Of a stretch of DNA of 64,000 nucleotides, positions 17,513 to 26,771 are shown piece after piece. Position numbers and translations under genes: made by a program. The DNA comes from Leptospirales bacterium (GTDB lineage Bacteria; Spirochaetota; Leptospiria; Leptospirales; Leptonemataceae). The DNA is taken from assembly GCA_019694685.1 (NCBI GenBank), contig JAIBBM010000007.1, forward strand, positions 1 through 64,000, in the 5' to 3' direction. The notes below the pieces were generated by a model. That model saw only the letters and a program-made list of their open reading frames with translations. It made no database searches and was not told where the DNA came from. Position 1 is the first letter of the stretch. Each line of letters opens with the position of its first letter.

Positions 17513-17525
17513 TGACAGTCTGTCA
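17513..17525. promoter_or_regulatory. palindromic operator 2 at tetR 3' end
   Basis: TGACAGTCTGTCA, a 6+1+6 palindrome overlapping the tetR stop codon, 28 nt upstream of operator 1. It shares the TGACA/TGTCA half-sites. On the minus strand a TTGACG hexamer lies between the two sites and could be a -35 element for glpD. Confidence 0.5.
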
Positions 17526-18140
17526 GGATTTCTTGCCCAGGAGTCCGTGCAGGACCAGGTCTCGCATGATCAGTATGTCTTCCGGGAATTTGAGGTTTCC
17601 TTCGCGGAATCCGACTGCAATTCCAATGGCCACGGCACGCAAAAGGAAAGCCATCTTGTCCGGGTCCTGCTTTTGGAATTTTCCGCTGTCCATTCCGCTT
17701 TTGTAAACCTGGGCGATTGGCTTGATGACAGCGCCGCCCGCCTCTTCGAATTCTTTTCTTACTTCCGGCCTGCACTCGCGCAACAGATCGTCTCTATTTG
17801 TGACGAGCAGGTCGAAGTAATGGTGATTGGACATGTAGAAAGTGAAGAATTCAAACGCGCACTTTACCAGGTTCTCCATGGGGTCCTGGGAAGGATTTTT
17901 TAGAGCTTTGTCGTAGCCAGCCTGGAGTTCGCGCATCCCCAGAGTGAGAAGCGTTGCATAGATCTCTTCTTTGTTTTTGAAATAGAGATAGAGAGTTGCG
18001 CGCGAAAGCTCAAGACGATTCGCAATGTCCTCCATGATGATGGAGTCATACGGTTTTTCTTTGATGATTTGCCTTGCAGCATCCAGAATCGATGTACGGC
18101 GCTGCGCCTTTTCTCTTTCTTTTCTTTCCTGTACGCCCAC
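17523..18140 (-). CDS. TetR-family transcriptional regulator
   Basis: 205 residues. The N-terminal helix-turn-helix domain (about residues 13-60) has the family pattern RTSILDAARQIIKEKPYDSI, IANRLELSRATLYLYFKNKEEIY. The C-terminal ligand domain is of the common all-helical kind; the ligand cannot be inferred. It starts with GTG directly after the stop of the OmpA-like gene (TAAGTG) and is followed by glpD. Palindromes at 17470 and 17513 are its likely operators; the one at 63616 may be a distant target. A fatty-acid or glycerolipid signal is plausible from context only. Confidence 0.9.
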   Translation of the reverse strand: MGVQERKEREKAQRRTSILDAARQIIKEKPYDSIIMEDIANRLELSRATLYLYFKNKEEIYATLLTLGMRELQAGYDKALKNPSQDPMENLVKCAFEFFTFYMSNHHYFDLLVTNRDDLLRECRPEVRKEFEEAGGAVIKPIAQVYKSGMDSGKFQKQDPDKMAFLLRAVAIGIAVGFREGNLKFPEDILIMRDLVLHGLLGKKS

Positions 18141-18872
18141 TTACTTCTCTTCTGCTAGCTTATTGAGTTCGTCGAAACCTGGAAGGCTCGACAGATCCGG
18201 CACAATTACAATTTCAATTCTGCGATTCGATGATCTGCCTTCTACAGTGTCGTTTGGTTTAAGAGGCCTTGTTTCCGCAAAGCTTGCAGCGCTCACTCGG
18301 TCCGGTGTAACACCGGATTGAACCATGACTTCGAGCACACTGATGGCTCTTTCCGCGGCGAGCTGCCAGTTGGATGGATATTTCAGAGTGCGAACTGGAA
18401 CGTTGTCCGTATGTCCTTCAATTTGGAATCTGCGGTCCGGCATGGTTGCAAATACTTTTGCAACTTCCACGACTGCGTCTTTGCCCTGTGGTGAAAGGTC
18501 CGCGGATCCGGACGCGAAAAGAACATCCGAAGCAAGGACTACAACCATTCTTCCGTCCACCATTCGGATCTTGAGTTTGCCAGAATCGATGAGTTTGCGA
18601 AAGCGCGAGAGCATGGAACGATAGTCGGCGACTCTCTTATCTGACTCCGCTTTCCTTTCGCGCGCTTCCGTAAGCGCCTTTTGCATATCTGTGACGCTGG
18701 CCTGCAGGGCAGTGCGATCTTTTACAAGCTGGCTCTTTTCTGTTTCCAGGCGAACCACGTCGTCCTTGAGGCGAGAGACTTCATCGTCTCTCGTTTTCAT
18801 TTCCCGCTCATGGGTGGAGGTGGAAACGCATCCCGTGGCCAGAAGGCTGAAAACAAAGATGAAACGGAGCAT
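18141..18872 (-). CDS. OmpA-domain lipoprotein
   Basis: 243-residue lipoprotein: signal with lipobox ATGC, a coiled-coil segment (about residues 25-95, rich in E/K/R heptads), then an OmpA/MotB-type peptidoglycan-binding domain: VLFASGSADLSPQGKDAV, the signature EGHTDNVPVR, NWQLAAERAISVLEVMV, GRSSNRRIEIVI. It probably tethers the outer membrane to peptidoglycan. The start at 18872 is chosen for the signal peptide; 90 nt of upstream in-frame sequence is not protein-like. It is first in the run with tetR and glpD, with stop and start adjacent. Confidence 0.9.
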   Translation of the reverse strand: MLRFIFVFSLLATGCVSTSTHEREMKTRDDEVSRLKDDVVRLETEKSQLVKDRTALQASVTDMQKALTEARERKAESDKRVADYRSMLSRFRKLIDSGKLKIRMVDGRMVVVLASDVLFASGSADLSPQGKDAVVEVAKVFATMPDRRFQIEGHTDNVPVRTLKYPSNWQLAAERAISVLEVMVQSGVTPDRVSAASFAETRPLKPNDTVEGRSSNRRIEIVIVPDLSSLPGFDELNKLAEEK

Positions 18873-19049
18873 TGACTGTAAGTGGCCGAAATACATGTGC
18901 GCGCAATCGTTATTTGGATTTGCAGTCCAGGCCTTCCAGCAAGGGTCGATTTTTCTTGACATGCCCGATCAGACTGTCTGTTACAGGGTAACGGCGAAAA
19001 AAAAGATAAGCCGGGGTTTCAAGAACCTCCGGTCGAAAGACCGGAGACC
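18873..19049. promoter_or_regulatory. intergenic region with a plus-strand promoter-like pair
   Basis: 177 nt between the OmpA-like gene and the end of the PBP gene. On the plus strand TTGACA (18956-18961), a 17-nt spacer and TGTTAC (18979-18984) look like a sigma-70 promoter, yet no plus-strand gene follows. A CAGACTGTCTG palindrome (18970-18980) and GTTACAGGGTAAC are also here. The minus-strand promoter for the OmpA-like operon must lie here but was not pinned down. Confidence 0.35.
19027..19046 (-). terminator. putative terminator after PBP gene
   Basis: Perfect 8-bp stem CTCCGGTC / GACCGGAG with a GAAA tetraloop (as read on the plus strand), 4 nt past the PBP stop. An 8-nt T-run on the minus strand lies about 20 nt further on rather than directly behind the stem. 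Confidence 0.5.
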
Positions 19050-21284
19050 TCACTGTGCAGGCGGAGGCGGCGGGGCTGGCTCAAGAGGCACAATCGAATT
19101 TGGATCGCTTCCCTCAGGCACTGGCTTCTTTCGCTTTACCGGTGGGAAATCACCCGTCACAGATCTAAATCCGGAGTTTGCATAGTCTGCCCAGATCGTT
19201 CCTGCAGAACCCGATCCGCCTCCAGGAAACGGCGCACCTTCGTCCTGGCCAATCCACACCACAGATACGTCTCCAGGAACCAGCCCTACAAACCACGCAT
19301 CGTGCACGCCTGTGAGGCCTGGAAATTTGCGCAGAACTTCTGGCACTGTCTGGACAGTTCCCGACTTGCCTGCAATTGGAAATGGCAAATAGTTGGGATT
19401 CTTTAGCTTCTGTTGACCGATCCATCCTGCAGTTCCCTCGTCTTCAGGGTCTACCACTCCGCGCAAGAGATCGATTGCCTGAGACGATGATTCTGCGGAC
19501 AGTACTCTGGATCCGGACGATGCGGTTCCTTCCCAAAGAACCGTTCCGCTTTTGTCAGTCACACTGCGGATGAGGACAGGGCGAACAGTGGTTCCTTCAT
19601 TGAGAAGAATCCCGTAGATTCGCGCGAGTTCCAGGGGAGTGACTTCTCCGGATCCCAGGGCAAGAGTGAGGTTGGATTGAAAGCGTTCGCGTGTGTCAAA
19701 GTAGCTGAGCTCAAGAGCCCGGCCCAGCATGTCTCTGAATTCTCCTGGACCCAGTTCATGAAGCGTTTTCACCGCAATCGTATTGCACGAAAGAGCAACC
19801 GCCTGTCTCAGAGTCATCTTGCCTTTGTAAGATCCGTATGAATTTTTTGGAACATACCCATTGAATGATACTGGCTCATCGACAACTTCTGCTTCAAAAT
19901 CGATCGAACCCGCGTTTAGTGCGCTCGCGTACAAAAAGCCTTTGATTGCGCTTCCTGGCTGGCGTTGCATTTTCCAGATTCGATCCGAGCTGCCTGTTTC
20001 CACTACACCGTATCCACCAACGAGTGCGCGCAGCTCTCCTGTGTGTGGATCCATGGAAATCAAAGTGCCGTTCAGTCTGCGTGATTGTGTTTCAGCAAAT
20101 GTCTTGTCGCGTGCTTTGTTGATCATATCCGCACGCACTCTTTCAATCCCGCGTCTCACTGCATCGAGGGCTGCGGCCTGTTTGATTGGATCGATGGTTG
20201 TGCGAACCGTCAAACCACCTTCGCGCACGATCTCTTCCGGAATATTTTCGTACAGAAATTGGCGTACGCGATCGTTTGCGGCTGGCGCGGAATTCAATCT
20301 GAAGTCGCGGCTTGCTCCATAGAGACCAATTTTGCCTGGAGATTTTTCTGTGATTTCATATCTTGCTTTGAAGTACTTCAGAATTCCTGGTTGCTCGCCC
20401 GGCTTGATGAATCCGTCACGTTCCATTGCATCTAGAACCATCTCCTGTTTGTGCAGAGATAGTTTGATGTTGTTCATGGGACTGTATCGTACGGGGCTCG
20501 GGAACAAACCTACGATCATGGCCGCTTCCGCAGCATCGAGCGACGTTGGTGGTTTGCGGAAGTAGAACCACGATGCTTCTTCCGCTCCCAGTCTGCCTTC
20601 TCCCATGTAGATGCGATTCATATACAAACATAGAATTTCTTGTTTGCTTAACTTTGATTCTATGAGGAAGGCCGCGAATGTTTCGTAAATCTTGCGAATG
20701 AGGCCTGGAGTGCTTCTGTCTATGTACAGATTTCGCGCCACCTGTTGAGTGATGCTCCCTCCGCCTTCGCGAACGCTGAAACGGCGGATATTGTTTATAA
20801 ATGCTCGAAGGATGCCGCGGTAGGAAACTCCTCCATGCGTGAAGAAATCTTTGTCTTCGGAAGACACAGCAGCTCTTGAAAGCCAGACCATCTGATTTGT
20901 ACATGCATCGAGCGGGATCCGGGATTCTCTCTGCGGCAGGTATTCTCCAATGAGTGAATCATCGTTTGCGAGAATCTGAATCATGGGTTTCGCAGGACGA
21001 TCGCCCTGGCCCCGCAGCCACATTTTCTCTTTTTCCAGAGACGCAGAGATTTCAGCGCGATCGTAGAGGAACCGCACGAAAACGCCCAGAGTCAGAACTG
21101 TGAGGGCAAAAAAGCAAATTGCGAATGTGCGAATCAGAATGGTTTTCCACGATCTTTTGAGTCTCTCTGTCCAGGGGCGAAGGACTGGCTCGATCCTGGC
21201 CCACAGAGGCGGAAGTTTTTCTGATGCCATGCGGATGGCCCAGGCTACCGCATCTTGCATGCGGTGAGCGAGCGCGCGAGCCAC
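19050..21284 (-). CDS. class A penicillin-binding protein (PBP1A type)
   Basis: Bifunctional peptidoglycan synthase, 744 residues. A membrane anchor at about residues 48-72 is followed by a GT51 transglycosylase domain (catalytic Glu in SSEDKDFFTHGG, then GGGSITQQVARNLY) and a transpeptidase domain with SxxK in PGSAIKGF (about residue 445), SxN in SCNT and KSGT in AGKSGTVQT. The C-terminus is Pro-rich (PAPPPPPAQ). All catalytic motifs are present. The start is GTG at 21284; ATG at 21260 is possible. It follows an SH3 lipoprotein gene by 29 nt and closes the fliG run. Confidence 0.93.
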   Translation of the reverse strand: MARALAHRMQDAVAWAIRMASEKLPPLWARIEPVLRPWTERLKRSWKTILIRTFAICFFALTVLTLGVFVRFLYDRAEISASLEKEKMWLRGQGDRPAKPMIQILANDDSLIGEYLPQRESRIPLDACTNQMVWLSRAAVSSEDKDFFTHGGVSYRGILRAFINNIRRFSVREGGGSITQQVARNLYIDRSTPGLIRKIYETFAAFLIESKLSKQEILCLYMNRIYMGEGRLGAEEASWFYFRKPPTSLDAAEAAMIVGLFPSPVRYSPMNNIKLSLHKQEMVLDAMERDGFIKPGEQPGILKYFKARYEITEKSPGKIGLYGASRDFRLNSAPAANDRVRQFLYENIPEEIVREGGLTVRTTIDPIKQAAALDAVRRGIERVRADMINKARDKTFAETQSRRLNGTLISMDPHTGELRALVGGYGVVETGSSDRIWKMQRQPGSAIKGFLYASALNAGSIDFEAEVVDEPVSFNGYVPKNSYGSYKGKMTLRQAVALSCNTIAVKTLHELGPGEFRDMLGRALELSYFDTRERFQSNLTLALGSGEVTPLELARIYGILLNEGTTVRPVLIRSVTDKSGTVLWEGTASSGSRVLSAESSSQAIDLLRGVVDPEDEGTAGWIGQQKLKNPNYLPFPIAGKSGTVQTVPEVLRKFPGLTGVHDAWFVGLVPGDVSVVWIGQDEGAPFPGGGSGSAGTIWADYANSGFRSVTGDFPPVKRKKPVPEGSDPNSIVPLEPAPPPPPAQ

Positions 21285-21313
21285 CTCTAAGATTCTGTTC
21301 AGATGGTTCTCCT

Positions 21314-22081
21314 TCAGTTAGACTGCGGCGTCGTGGAAGGTTGTTCGAGCGGCTGGATTCCTTCGTCACGCTTTGGTTCTACGGGAGGATTGTCCGGGGG
21401 AAGATCTCCGCTGGCAAGTTCCCGCGCCAGCTGGTTGATGGGGGCCGGCGCACTCGATGCCAGGTCCTTCAGTGTCGCTGTGGCTTCCTCTTTTGTTTTG
21501 CTCGATGCTTTAGGATTTTTATAAATTTCTGCAGCCTGTTCAAATCGCACCGCTGCGGTTACAAGTTCAGTATCTTTGGAAATTCCCGCTCCACCTTTCA
21601 GCCAGCCGCGGAAATAGCTCGCAGAGTTAGCTCCGCCCGAAACCTCCACCCATTCTCCATCACTGAATTCTTCGTTCTCTACGAACGCCACAGTGCCAAC
21701 AGTAAGATTTGAATTTCCTCTCGCAAGGCCGGATGTGATGTTTGGACGCTGATAGAGTTTCGCATCTCCAGTAATGACGACTCCGCTTTTTGCAAGATAG
21801 CTTGCGACCACGTAGCCTTCCTGACCGCCGGCGATTTTGATCTTCGCGTATTCTACTGCGGCGCCCTGAGCTGGCTTGTACGATTCAATTCTGTCGAGAG
21901 TCACCACTTCGCCTTTCTCCAGAGAAAGAGGCAGCGCGCTTTTTGGATCTCCCATTGTTTTGAGAACGCCCATGCGAAACCTGGTCACTCTTGTTTCTGT
22001 GGATTGCGAAATCTTGCCACCCTGCTTGCATTCTGCGGTGAAGAGTGTGAGCGCGGCGAGGAAAAGGACGAAGGGTTTCAT
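21314..22081 (-). CDS. SH3-domain lipoprotein
   Basis: 255 residues. Lipoprotein signal with Glu at -1 (LFTAEC followed by KQGG). Two bacterial SH3-like repeats appear: VTRFRMGVLK to YVVASYLAKSG, and GDAKLYQRPNITSGLARGNSNLTVGTVAF to FRGWLKG. A helical segment and a Pro-rich tail (PPDNPPVEP) follow. Likely a periplasmic or surface cell-wall-associated protein; its position directly before the class A PBP gene supports a peptidoglycan role, though this is only context. Confidence 0.78.
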   Translation of the reverse strand: MKPFVLFLAALTLFTAECKQGGKISQSTETRVTRFRMGVLKTMGDPKSALPLSLEKGEVVTLDRIESYKPAQGAAVEYAKIKIAGGQEGYVVASYLAKSGVVITGDAKLYQRPNITSGLARGNSNLTVGTVAFVENEEFSDGEWVEVSGGANSASYFRGWLKGGAGISKDTELVTAAVRFEQAAEIYKNPKASSKTKEEATATLKDLASSAPAPINQLARELASGDLPPDNPPVEPKRDEGIQPLEQPSTTPQSN

Positions 22082-22160
22082 TGCATTCTCTCTGAAGGTG
22101 ATTGGTCAGAGATGCGTCCCTGTGTCGCGGGACGCAAGCATTTAGCGAGAACCGCCAGAC

Positions 22161-22991
22161 TTAACGGGCGCTTTCTTGCAGTGGCTTTTCAAACTGCAAC
22201 GGAAATGTTTTCCCTCCGAAGAAACCGGGAAAACTCAGAGTGGTACCACCCTTCACGGTGAAATTTTTACTTCCCTGCAACAGGGCGAAAGGCACTGCAA
22301 GAAGGGAAACTTTTGAAACAATCCTGGCTTTTGTTTCTGTTCCGGAGTTCACTACTTCTTGAGTCGATCCGTTGAGCAGTGACATGCCATTGGAGAGCAA
22401 TTGAAAGTCCATTTTTCCCAGATTGAATTTCCCGGCGGCCTTGTTTCGAACTCCGAGATCAAAACTGACGCCCGCGGAAGGAGAGGCCATAGACGGCGTT
22501 TCCAGTTGCAAATTTCCAAACGTGATATCTGGCACAAATGCGGGTACGTTTTGCTCGTAGTCAAACGGAAGGTTCAATCTCGCAGCAGGAGCGCCGGCGA
22601 GTGCCGTGACCTGGACATCTGCGTTTCCTTTTACGCGAAAGTGAAACTCTTCCTTTTTCTCCAGGTCCTGGCCCAGATTCATGATCGATTCAAAAGGAAT
22701 TCTGATTTGCAGCGGAAATGTGCCGGCGCCCGAGGCCGCTACTTCCGGAGTGGTGGTAGTGATGCCTGTGATTGTTTTTCCATCGAGAGAAAGATCTCCT
22801 CCCAGAGCGCCCGGAGGTAGTTTGATTGGATATGGATTGTTTAACTTCAGTTTCAATCTCAGATCAATGTATTTCATCGTGAGATCGGTTACATCCGCAT
22901 CCACGAAATCAATGGTTGGCCTACGACTGAGGATGCTTTCGCAGTTGGCAAGCGAGATGAAGGCAATCAGGAGGTAGAGAGGTTTAAACAT
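22161..22991 (-). CDS. LEA14/WHy-like lipoprotein
   Basis: 276 residues. The ATG at 22991 gives a lipoprotein signal with Asn at -1 (SLANCES). The body looks like one or two LEA14 (water-stress/WHy) domains: VTDLTMKYIDLRLKLKLNNPYPIKLPPG is the typical first strand pair with the NPYP element, and VSFDLGVRNKAAGKFNLGKMDF is a second repeat. These beta-sandwich domains occur in desiccation proteins and in many bacterial lipoproteins of unknown role. The start overlaps the fliG stop by 8 nt, tying it to the motor gene. Confidence 0.75.
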   Translation of the reverse strand: MFKPLYLLIAFISLANCESILSRRPTIDFVDADVTDLTMKYIDLRLKLKLNNPYPIKLPPGALGGDLSLDGKTITGITTTTPEVAASGAGTFPLQIRIPFESIMNLGQDLEKKEEFHFRVKGNADVQVTALAGAPAARLNLPFDYEQNVPAFVPDITFGNLQLETPSMASPSAGVSFDLGVRNKAAGKFNLGKMDFQLLSNGMSLLNGSTQEVVNSGTETKARIVSKVSLLAVPFALLQGSKNFTVKGGTTLSFPGFFGGKTFPLQFEKPLQESAR

Positions 22992-24081
22992 ATTCTTCCT
23001 TTGACTTCTTGATAACAATGCGTCCTTCGTCGTCAAGTCGTCTTGCTGCAGAAAGAATGAATCCTCGGGCCTCGTGGATTTCTCTGAGTGAAATCGGACC
23101 CCGCCGGTCAATTTCTTCCAGTATGTCTGCGGCCCGGTTCTGCGAGAGATTGTTGAAGAACATTCGCCTCATGTCTTCTCCAGCGCCTCTCAAAGCGCAT
23201 GCCAGGATAGAATCGTCATTGATCTGCGATGCGAGAAGTCTCATTTCTTTTGGAGTGAGAGCAATGAGTTCTTCAAACGTGTAGAGTTTCTCTTTCACAG
23301 TGGTGAGCAGGTCGGGTGCGGCTGTCTCGAGTTCTTTTAGAATATTGTCTTCCAGATCGCGATCCATGTGATTGAGAATCGTCGCCAGCGTATCTGCGCC
23401 ACCCACCTCTGAATAGATTTCGTCTTTTCTCTTTTCAAATTTCTCACGAAGCACGCGCGCCACTTTCTCCAGTGCGTCCGGGTGAGTCTTGCTCGTCTTG
23501 GCGATGCGCAATGATACTGCAGCACGCAGTTCATCCGGAAAAGAACGTAGAACGGATGCTGCTGTTCTGGGATGAATGCTCGCCAGTGCAATCGCTACGA
23601 CCTGCGGGTGTTCAGCAGAAAGAACTGTGGAAAGCAGGTTTGGATCTATTCCTTCGAGAAAAGCGAAATCGTTTCTAACATCTCGACGATTGACGCGTGA
23701 AAGAATCTCTCCTGCCTTTTGTTCGCCCAGGCTGCGCACGAGTAGATCCGTGGCGCTGTCTATTCCTCCGCGAACAGGTGGATCAAAGTCTTCTACAATT
23801 GCATGGAATTCACCCAGGATACTTTTCTTTTCCGTCGCCGTGATGCTTCGGATTCGGATCATTTCCGAGACCACTTTTTCCACTTCTGCAGGTTCCATCT
23901 CGCGAAGGATGACAGACGCCTGGTCCGGTCCGAGAGACAACAGTAGCTTGGCCGCGCGCGTGGCCCCGGAGTCTGAAGTAGGAGGCACCGGCGTTTGCGC
24001 CGGGCGCTTCATCTGGGGCACAGGGTTCGTCGGGAGGATGCCCTCATCTGAAATCAGAACGTCGATGCTTCTCTTCTGCAT
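22984..24081 (-). CDS. fliG: flagellar motor switch protein FliG
   Basis: Rotor protein of the C-ring that contacts the stator and sets rotation direction. 365 residues with an N-terminal extension of about 40 residues (Pro-rich) ahead of the FliG_N domain (ATRAAKLLLSLGPDQASVILREM). The middle domain carries the EHPQ motif (residues 157-160, SAEHPQVVAIALASI), and the C-terminal domain shows FEELIALTPKEMRLL and RAADILEEIDRRGPISLREI. Spirochetes often have more than one FliG; this one lies outside a flagellar cluster and heads an operon of envelope genes, so it may be a paralogue. Confidence 0.9.
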   Translation of the reverse strand: MQKRSIDVLISDEGILPTNPVPQMKRPAQTPVPPTSDSGATRAAKLLLSLGPDQASVILREMEPAEVEKVVSEMIRIRSITATEKKSILGEFHAIVEDFDPPVRGGIDSATDLLVRSLGEQKAGEILSRVNRRDVRNDFAFLEGIDPNLLSTVLSAEHPQVVAIALASIHPRTAASVLRSFPDELRAAVSLRIAKTSKTHPDALEKVARVLREKFEKRKDEIYSEVGGADTLATILNHMDRDLEDNILKELETAAPDLLTTVKEKLYTFEELIALTPKEMRLLASQINDDSILACALRGAGEDMRRMFFNNLSQNRAADILEEIDRRGPISLREIHEARGFILSAARRLDDEGRIVIKKSKEEYV

Positions 24082-24116
24082 GACTCACTCATGTGACATA
24101 ATCCAGAGGAGGCAAG

Positions 24117-26723
24117 TTGATTTTGCAGCGAAACTGCGATTGTCTATTTTTTCTGATCGCCCCGGGGCGTGATTCTGCTGTCTTGATTGGTATGAACGGG
24201 ATTCCTGGATTGCCAGAGATTCTGGCACCTGCGGGGGGCAGAGAACAGTTCTTTGCCGCGCTTGGCGCAGGTGCAGACGCAGTGTATCTGGGACTCAAAG
24301 GATTCAACGCCAGAGCACGCGCTGAAAATTTCACTCTGGAAGATCTGCGCGAACTCGTGCCTCTCGCGCGCACTTCAGGAATGAGAGTGCTCGTGGCCAC
24401 GAACGTGGTTCTCAAGCAGGATGAACTTCCGCTGATCATGGACGCCATAGCGGAGCTGGATTGGATTGGAGTGCATGCTTTGATCATTCAGGACCTCGGG
24501 CTGGCGCGTACCATTCGCGAAAGAATGCCATGGATGAGAATGCACGCGTCCACGCAGCTTGCAGTACACAACGAAGACGGCGCTGCCTTTGCCGCAGATA
24601 TGGGATTCAAACGAGTCGTTCTTGCTCGTGAACTCACTGCGCGAGATATCTCGCGAATCAAAGAAGCAGTGGGCGATCGGATTGAACTGGAAGTGTTCTG
24701 TCACGGGAGTCTGTGTTACAGTTACAGTGGTCTTTGTTTTTTCAGCGGTGCAGAGGATGCGCGAAGCGGCAATCGAGGCGAGTGCGCATACACGTGCAGA
24801 AAGCCATATCGAATTGTGAGCGAACCAGGATATGGATTTTTGTTCAGCATGAAAGATCTGGCCACGAGCGATCACGTGGATGCTCTTCTGGGTGCAGGTG
24901 TGAGTGCCTTGAAAATAGAAGGCAGAAAGAAAGATGCGCAATACGTAGCTTCTTCGGTCGGTCTTTATAAACAGGCGCGCGATCGAGCTCTTGGCGAGGC
25001 TTCCGGCGCTGCACGCAATTTCAGCGAAGATTTAAAATCAAGCTACCAGAGAGACACCACGAGCTTCTTTGTCAAAGGACGATACCACGAAAACGTAATC
25101 GATCTGGATAACGCGGGTCATCGCGGAACCAGGATTGGTGTGGTTCAGAGTGCAGGCAAAGGCTGGATGGAAGTGACCACGAGCGAACCATTGGACCTTT
25201 TTGATGGCTTAAGAGTGGATTCACCGGATCAGGTTTATCACGCCCTGCCGCAGCAGGGACAGAACTTGCGTGGATCTGTAAAAAAGGCGCAGGCTAAATA
25301 TGAAAATGAAATATGCCAGTTTTCATTGCGCGAAATGCAGAAAGGATCGAAGAGAATGACCACAGCTCTCGCGGGAGATCATCTTCGCATCCAGATTCCA
25401 TCAGATGCGCGTGTCAAAGAAGGAGACGTTGTATTTCGAGTGCGCTCGAATGAGCTCAAAAGATACGTGGATTCCATTTCTTCTGAATCAGGACGATTGC
25501 GATCTCTCTATCTCATGCGCATGCTCGTTTCTATTCAGGACGGTCCTCCGCTGCAGCTTCGGGCCTCCCTGTTCGATCATTCAGGAGAGATCGTTTCTGC
25601 TTCTATACAGACAGAAGCAAGTCGGCCCAGGGGCACTTCTACCCTGGCGCAGGACCTGCGGGAAACCTTTGCACTGTTAGGTGATGCAGGAGTTGAGTGC
25701 GATGTGGAGGTCGAGGGGGATCCAGAATGGTTTGTTCCGCGCAGCAAAATAAAAGAATTGAAGCGAATGCTTTCTTCGCAGGCCCTCCAGAGCATGCCCG
25801 CGATTCTCGCCGCGCGAAAGAGAGATGCGAGGCCTTCCAGTCAAGGGAGCGCTCCGGTGGCTCGCGCGACAACATATCAGATCAAGGTGGATCGCCTGGA
25901 ATATTTGTCCGCTCTGGATCAAATTCTAACCAGTCATCCTGGTCTGGTGGATGAAATCATCTTCGAGCCAAAGAAATCGAATATTTCAAAATCTTCGCCG
26001 ACAGATGTCTTCGCATCTCTTCGAAGCGTAGCAGACAAGCATAGCGTTCATGTTCGATTTGCCATTCCGGTTGTGATTCGATCGTGGGATGAAGGCCATC
26101 TGCGCGCCTATGTGAATGAATATGTTCTCCAGGGAGGGTCTCGATTTGAAGTCGCCAATGTGGGTGCGTTTAAGTTCCTCCAGGATCACAAGATAGCGCT
26201 GACCGATCTTGCCTCCGACTTCACTCTGTACGCTCTCAATAGCCAATCGGTTCTTTCCTTGCATGAGCTTGGGTGCAATCGAGTGGCGCTCTCTGTCGAG
26301 GATGACTGGCAGAACCTGCAGCGCCTTCTAGCGCAATGGCCCCACCAGGAGATACTCCCTCAGGCGATTTTGTACAAAGACACACCCCTTTTTATTGCAG
26401 AGGCTTGCTCGCTTACGGCTCTTCACAACGGTTGCCCTACTTCGAAAGTCTGCGGGTACCGCACTCTCGAGATTGAAAACGACGAGGGAGATCGCTTCTT
26501 TGTAGCGCATGAACAGTGCAAATCCATTGTTTTTGGAAAGAATGCGTATAGCATTTCCGGCAGACGCTCCTTGCTCGAAGGGGCCGGTGTCCATCGCTTC
26601 AGGTTGGATTTTTTGACCCGGCTCTATTCCAAAGAAGACATACTCAGGATTGCAAATCTAGCATTCAAGGACCAGCAGATTGCAAACACCCATCCAGCAA
26701 ATTTTCACCGCAAATTGCTTTGA
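24117..26723 (+). CDS. U32-family peptidase / rRNA-tRNA hydroxylation type protein
   Basis: 868 residues. The N-terminal half is a U32 domain: PEILAPAGGREQFFAALGAGADAVYLG-type start, MHASTQLAVHNEDGA, and the Cys-rich block CHGSLCYSYSGLCFFS with RSGNRGECAYTC. In E. coli the relatives RlhA and TrhP install 5-hydroxycytidine in rRNA or 5-hydroxyuridine in tRNA. The C-terminal half matches the DUF3656-containing long form and has two more cysteines (NGCPTSKVCGYR). AGGAGG at 24107-24112 favours a TTG start at 24117 or 24123; ATG at 24192 begins just before the conserved region. Divergent from fliG. Confidence 0.88.
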   Translation: MILQRNCDCLFFLIAPGRDSAVLIGMNGIPGLPEILAPAGGREQFFAALGAGADAVYLGLKGFNARARAENFTLEDLRELVPLARTSGMRVLVATNVVLKQDELPLIMDAIAELDWIGVHALIIQDLGLARTIRERMPWMRMHASTQLAVHNEDGAAFAADMGFKRVVLARELTARDISRIKEAVGDRIELEVFCHGSLCYSYSGLCFFSGAEDARSGNRGECAYTCRKPYRIVSEPGYGFLFSMKDLATSDHVDALLGAGVSALKIEGRKKDAQYVASSVGLYKQARDRALGEASGAARNFSEDLKSSYQRDTTSFFVKGRYHENVIDLDNAGHRGTRIGVVQSAGKGWMEVTTSEPLDLFDGLRVDSPDQVYHALPQQGQNLRGSVKKAQAKYENEICQFSLREMQKGSKRMTTALAGDHLRIQIPSDARVKEGDVVFRVRSNELKRYVDSISSESGRLRSLYLMRMLVSIQDGPPLQLRASLFDHSGEIVSASIQTEASRPRGTSTLAQDLRETFALLGDAGVECDVEVEGDPEWFVPRSKIKELKRMLSSQALQSMPAILAARKRDARPSSQGSAPVARATTYQIKVDRLEYLSALDQILTSHPGLVDEIIFEPKKSNISKSSPTDVFASLRSVADKHSVHVRFAIPVVIRSWDEGHLRAYVNEYVLQGGSRFEVANVGAFKFLQDHKIALTDLASDFTLYALNSQSVLSLHELGCNRVALSVEDDWQNLQRLLAQWPHQEILPQAILYKDTPLFIAEACSLTALHNGCPTSKVCGYRTLEIENDEGDRFFVAHEQCKSIVFGKNAYSISGRRSLLEGAGVHRFRLDFLTRLYSKEDILRIANLAFKDQQIANTHPANFHRKLL

Positions 26724-26771
26724 CCCTGGAAAAGAATTTGTAATTCCAAATAGAACGTTGTGAATCTGCTC

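Noticed and set aside
18970..18980. CAGACTGTCTG as a fourth operator
   Set aside because: It is palindromic but the half-sites differ from CTGACAC; listed only as part of the intergenic region.
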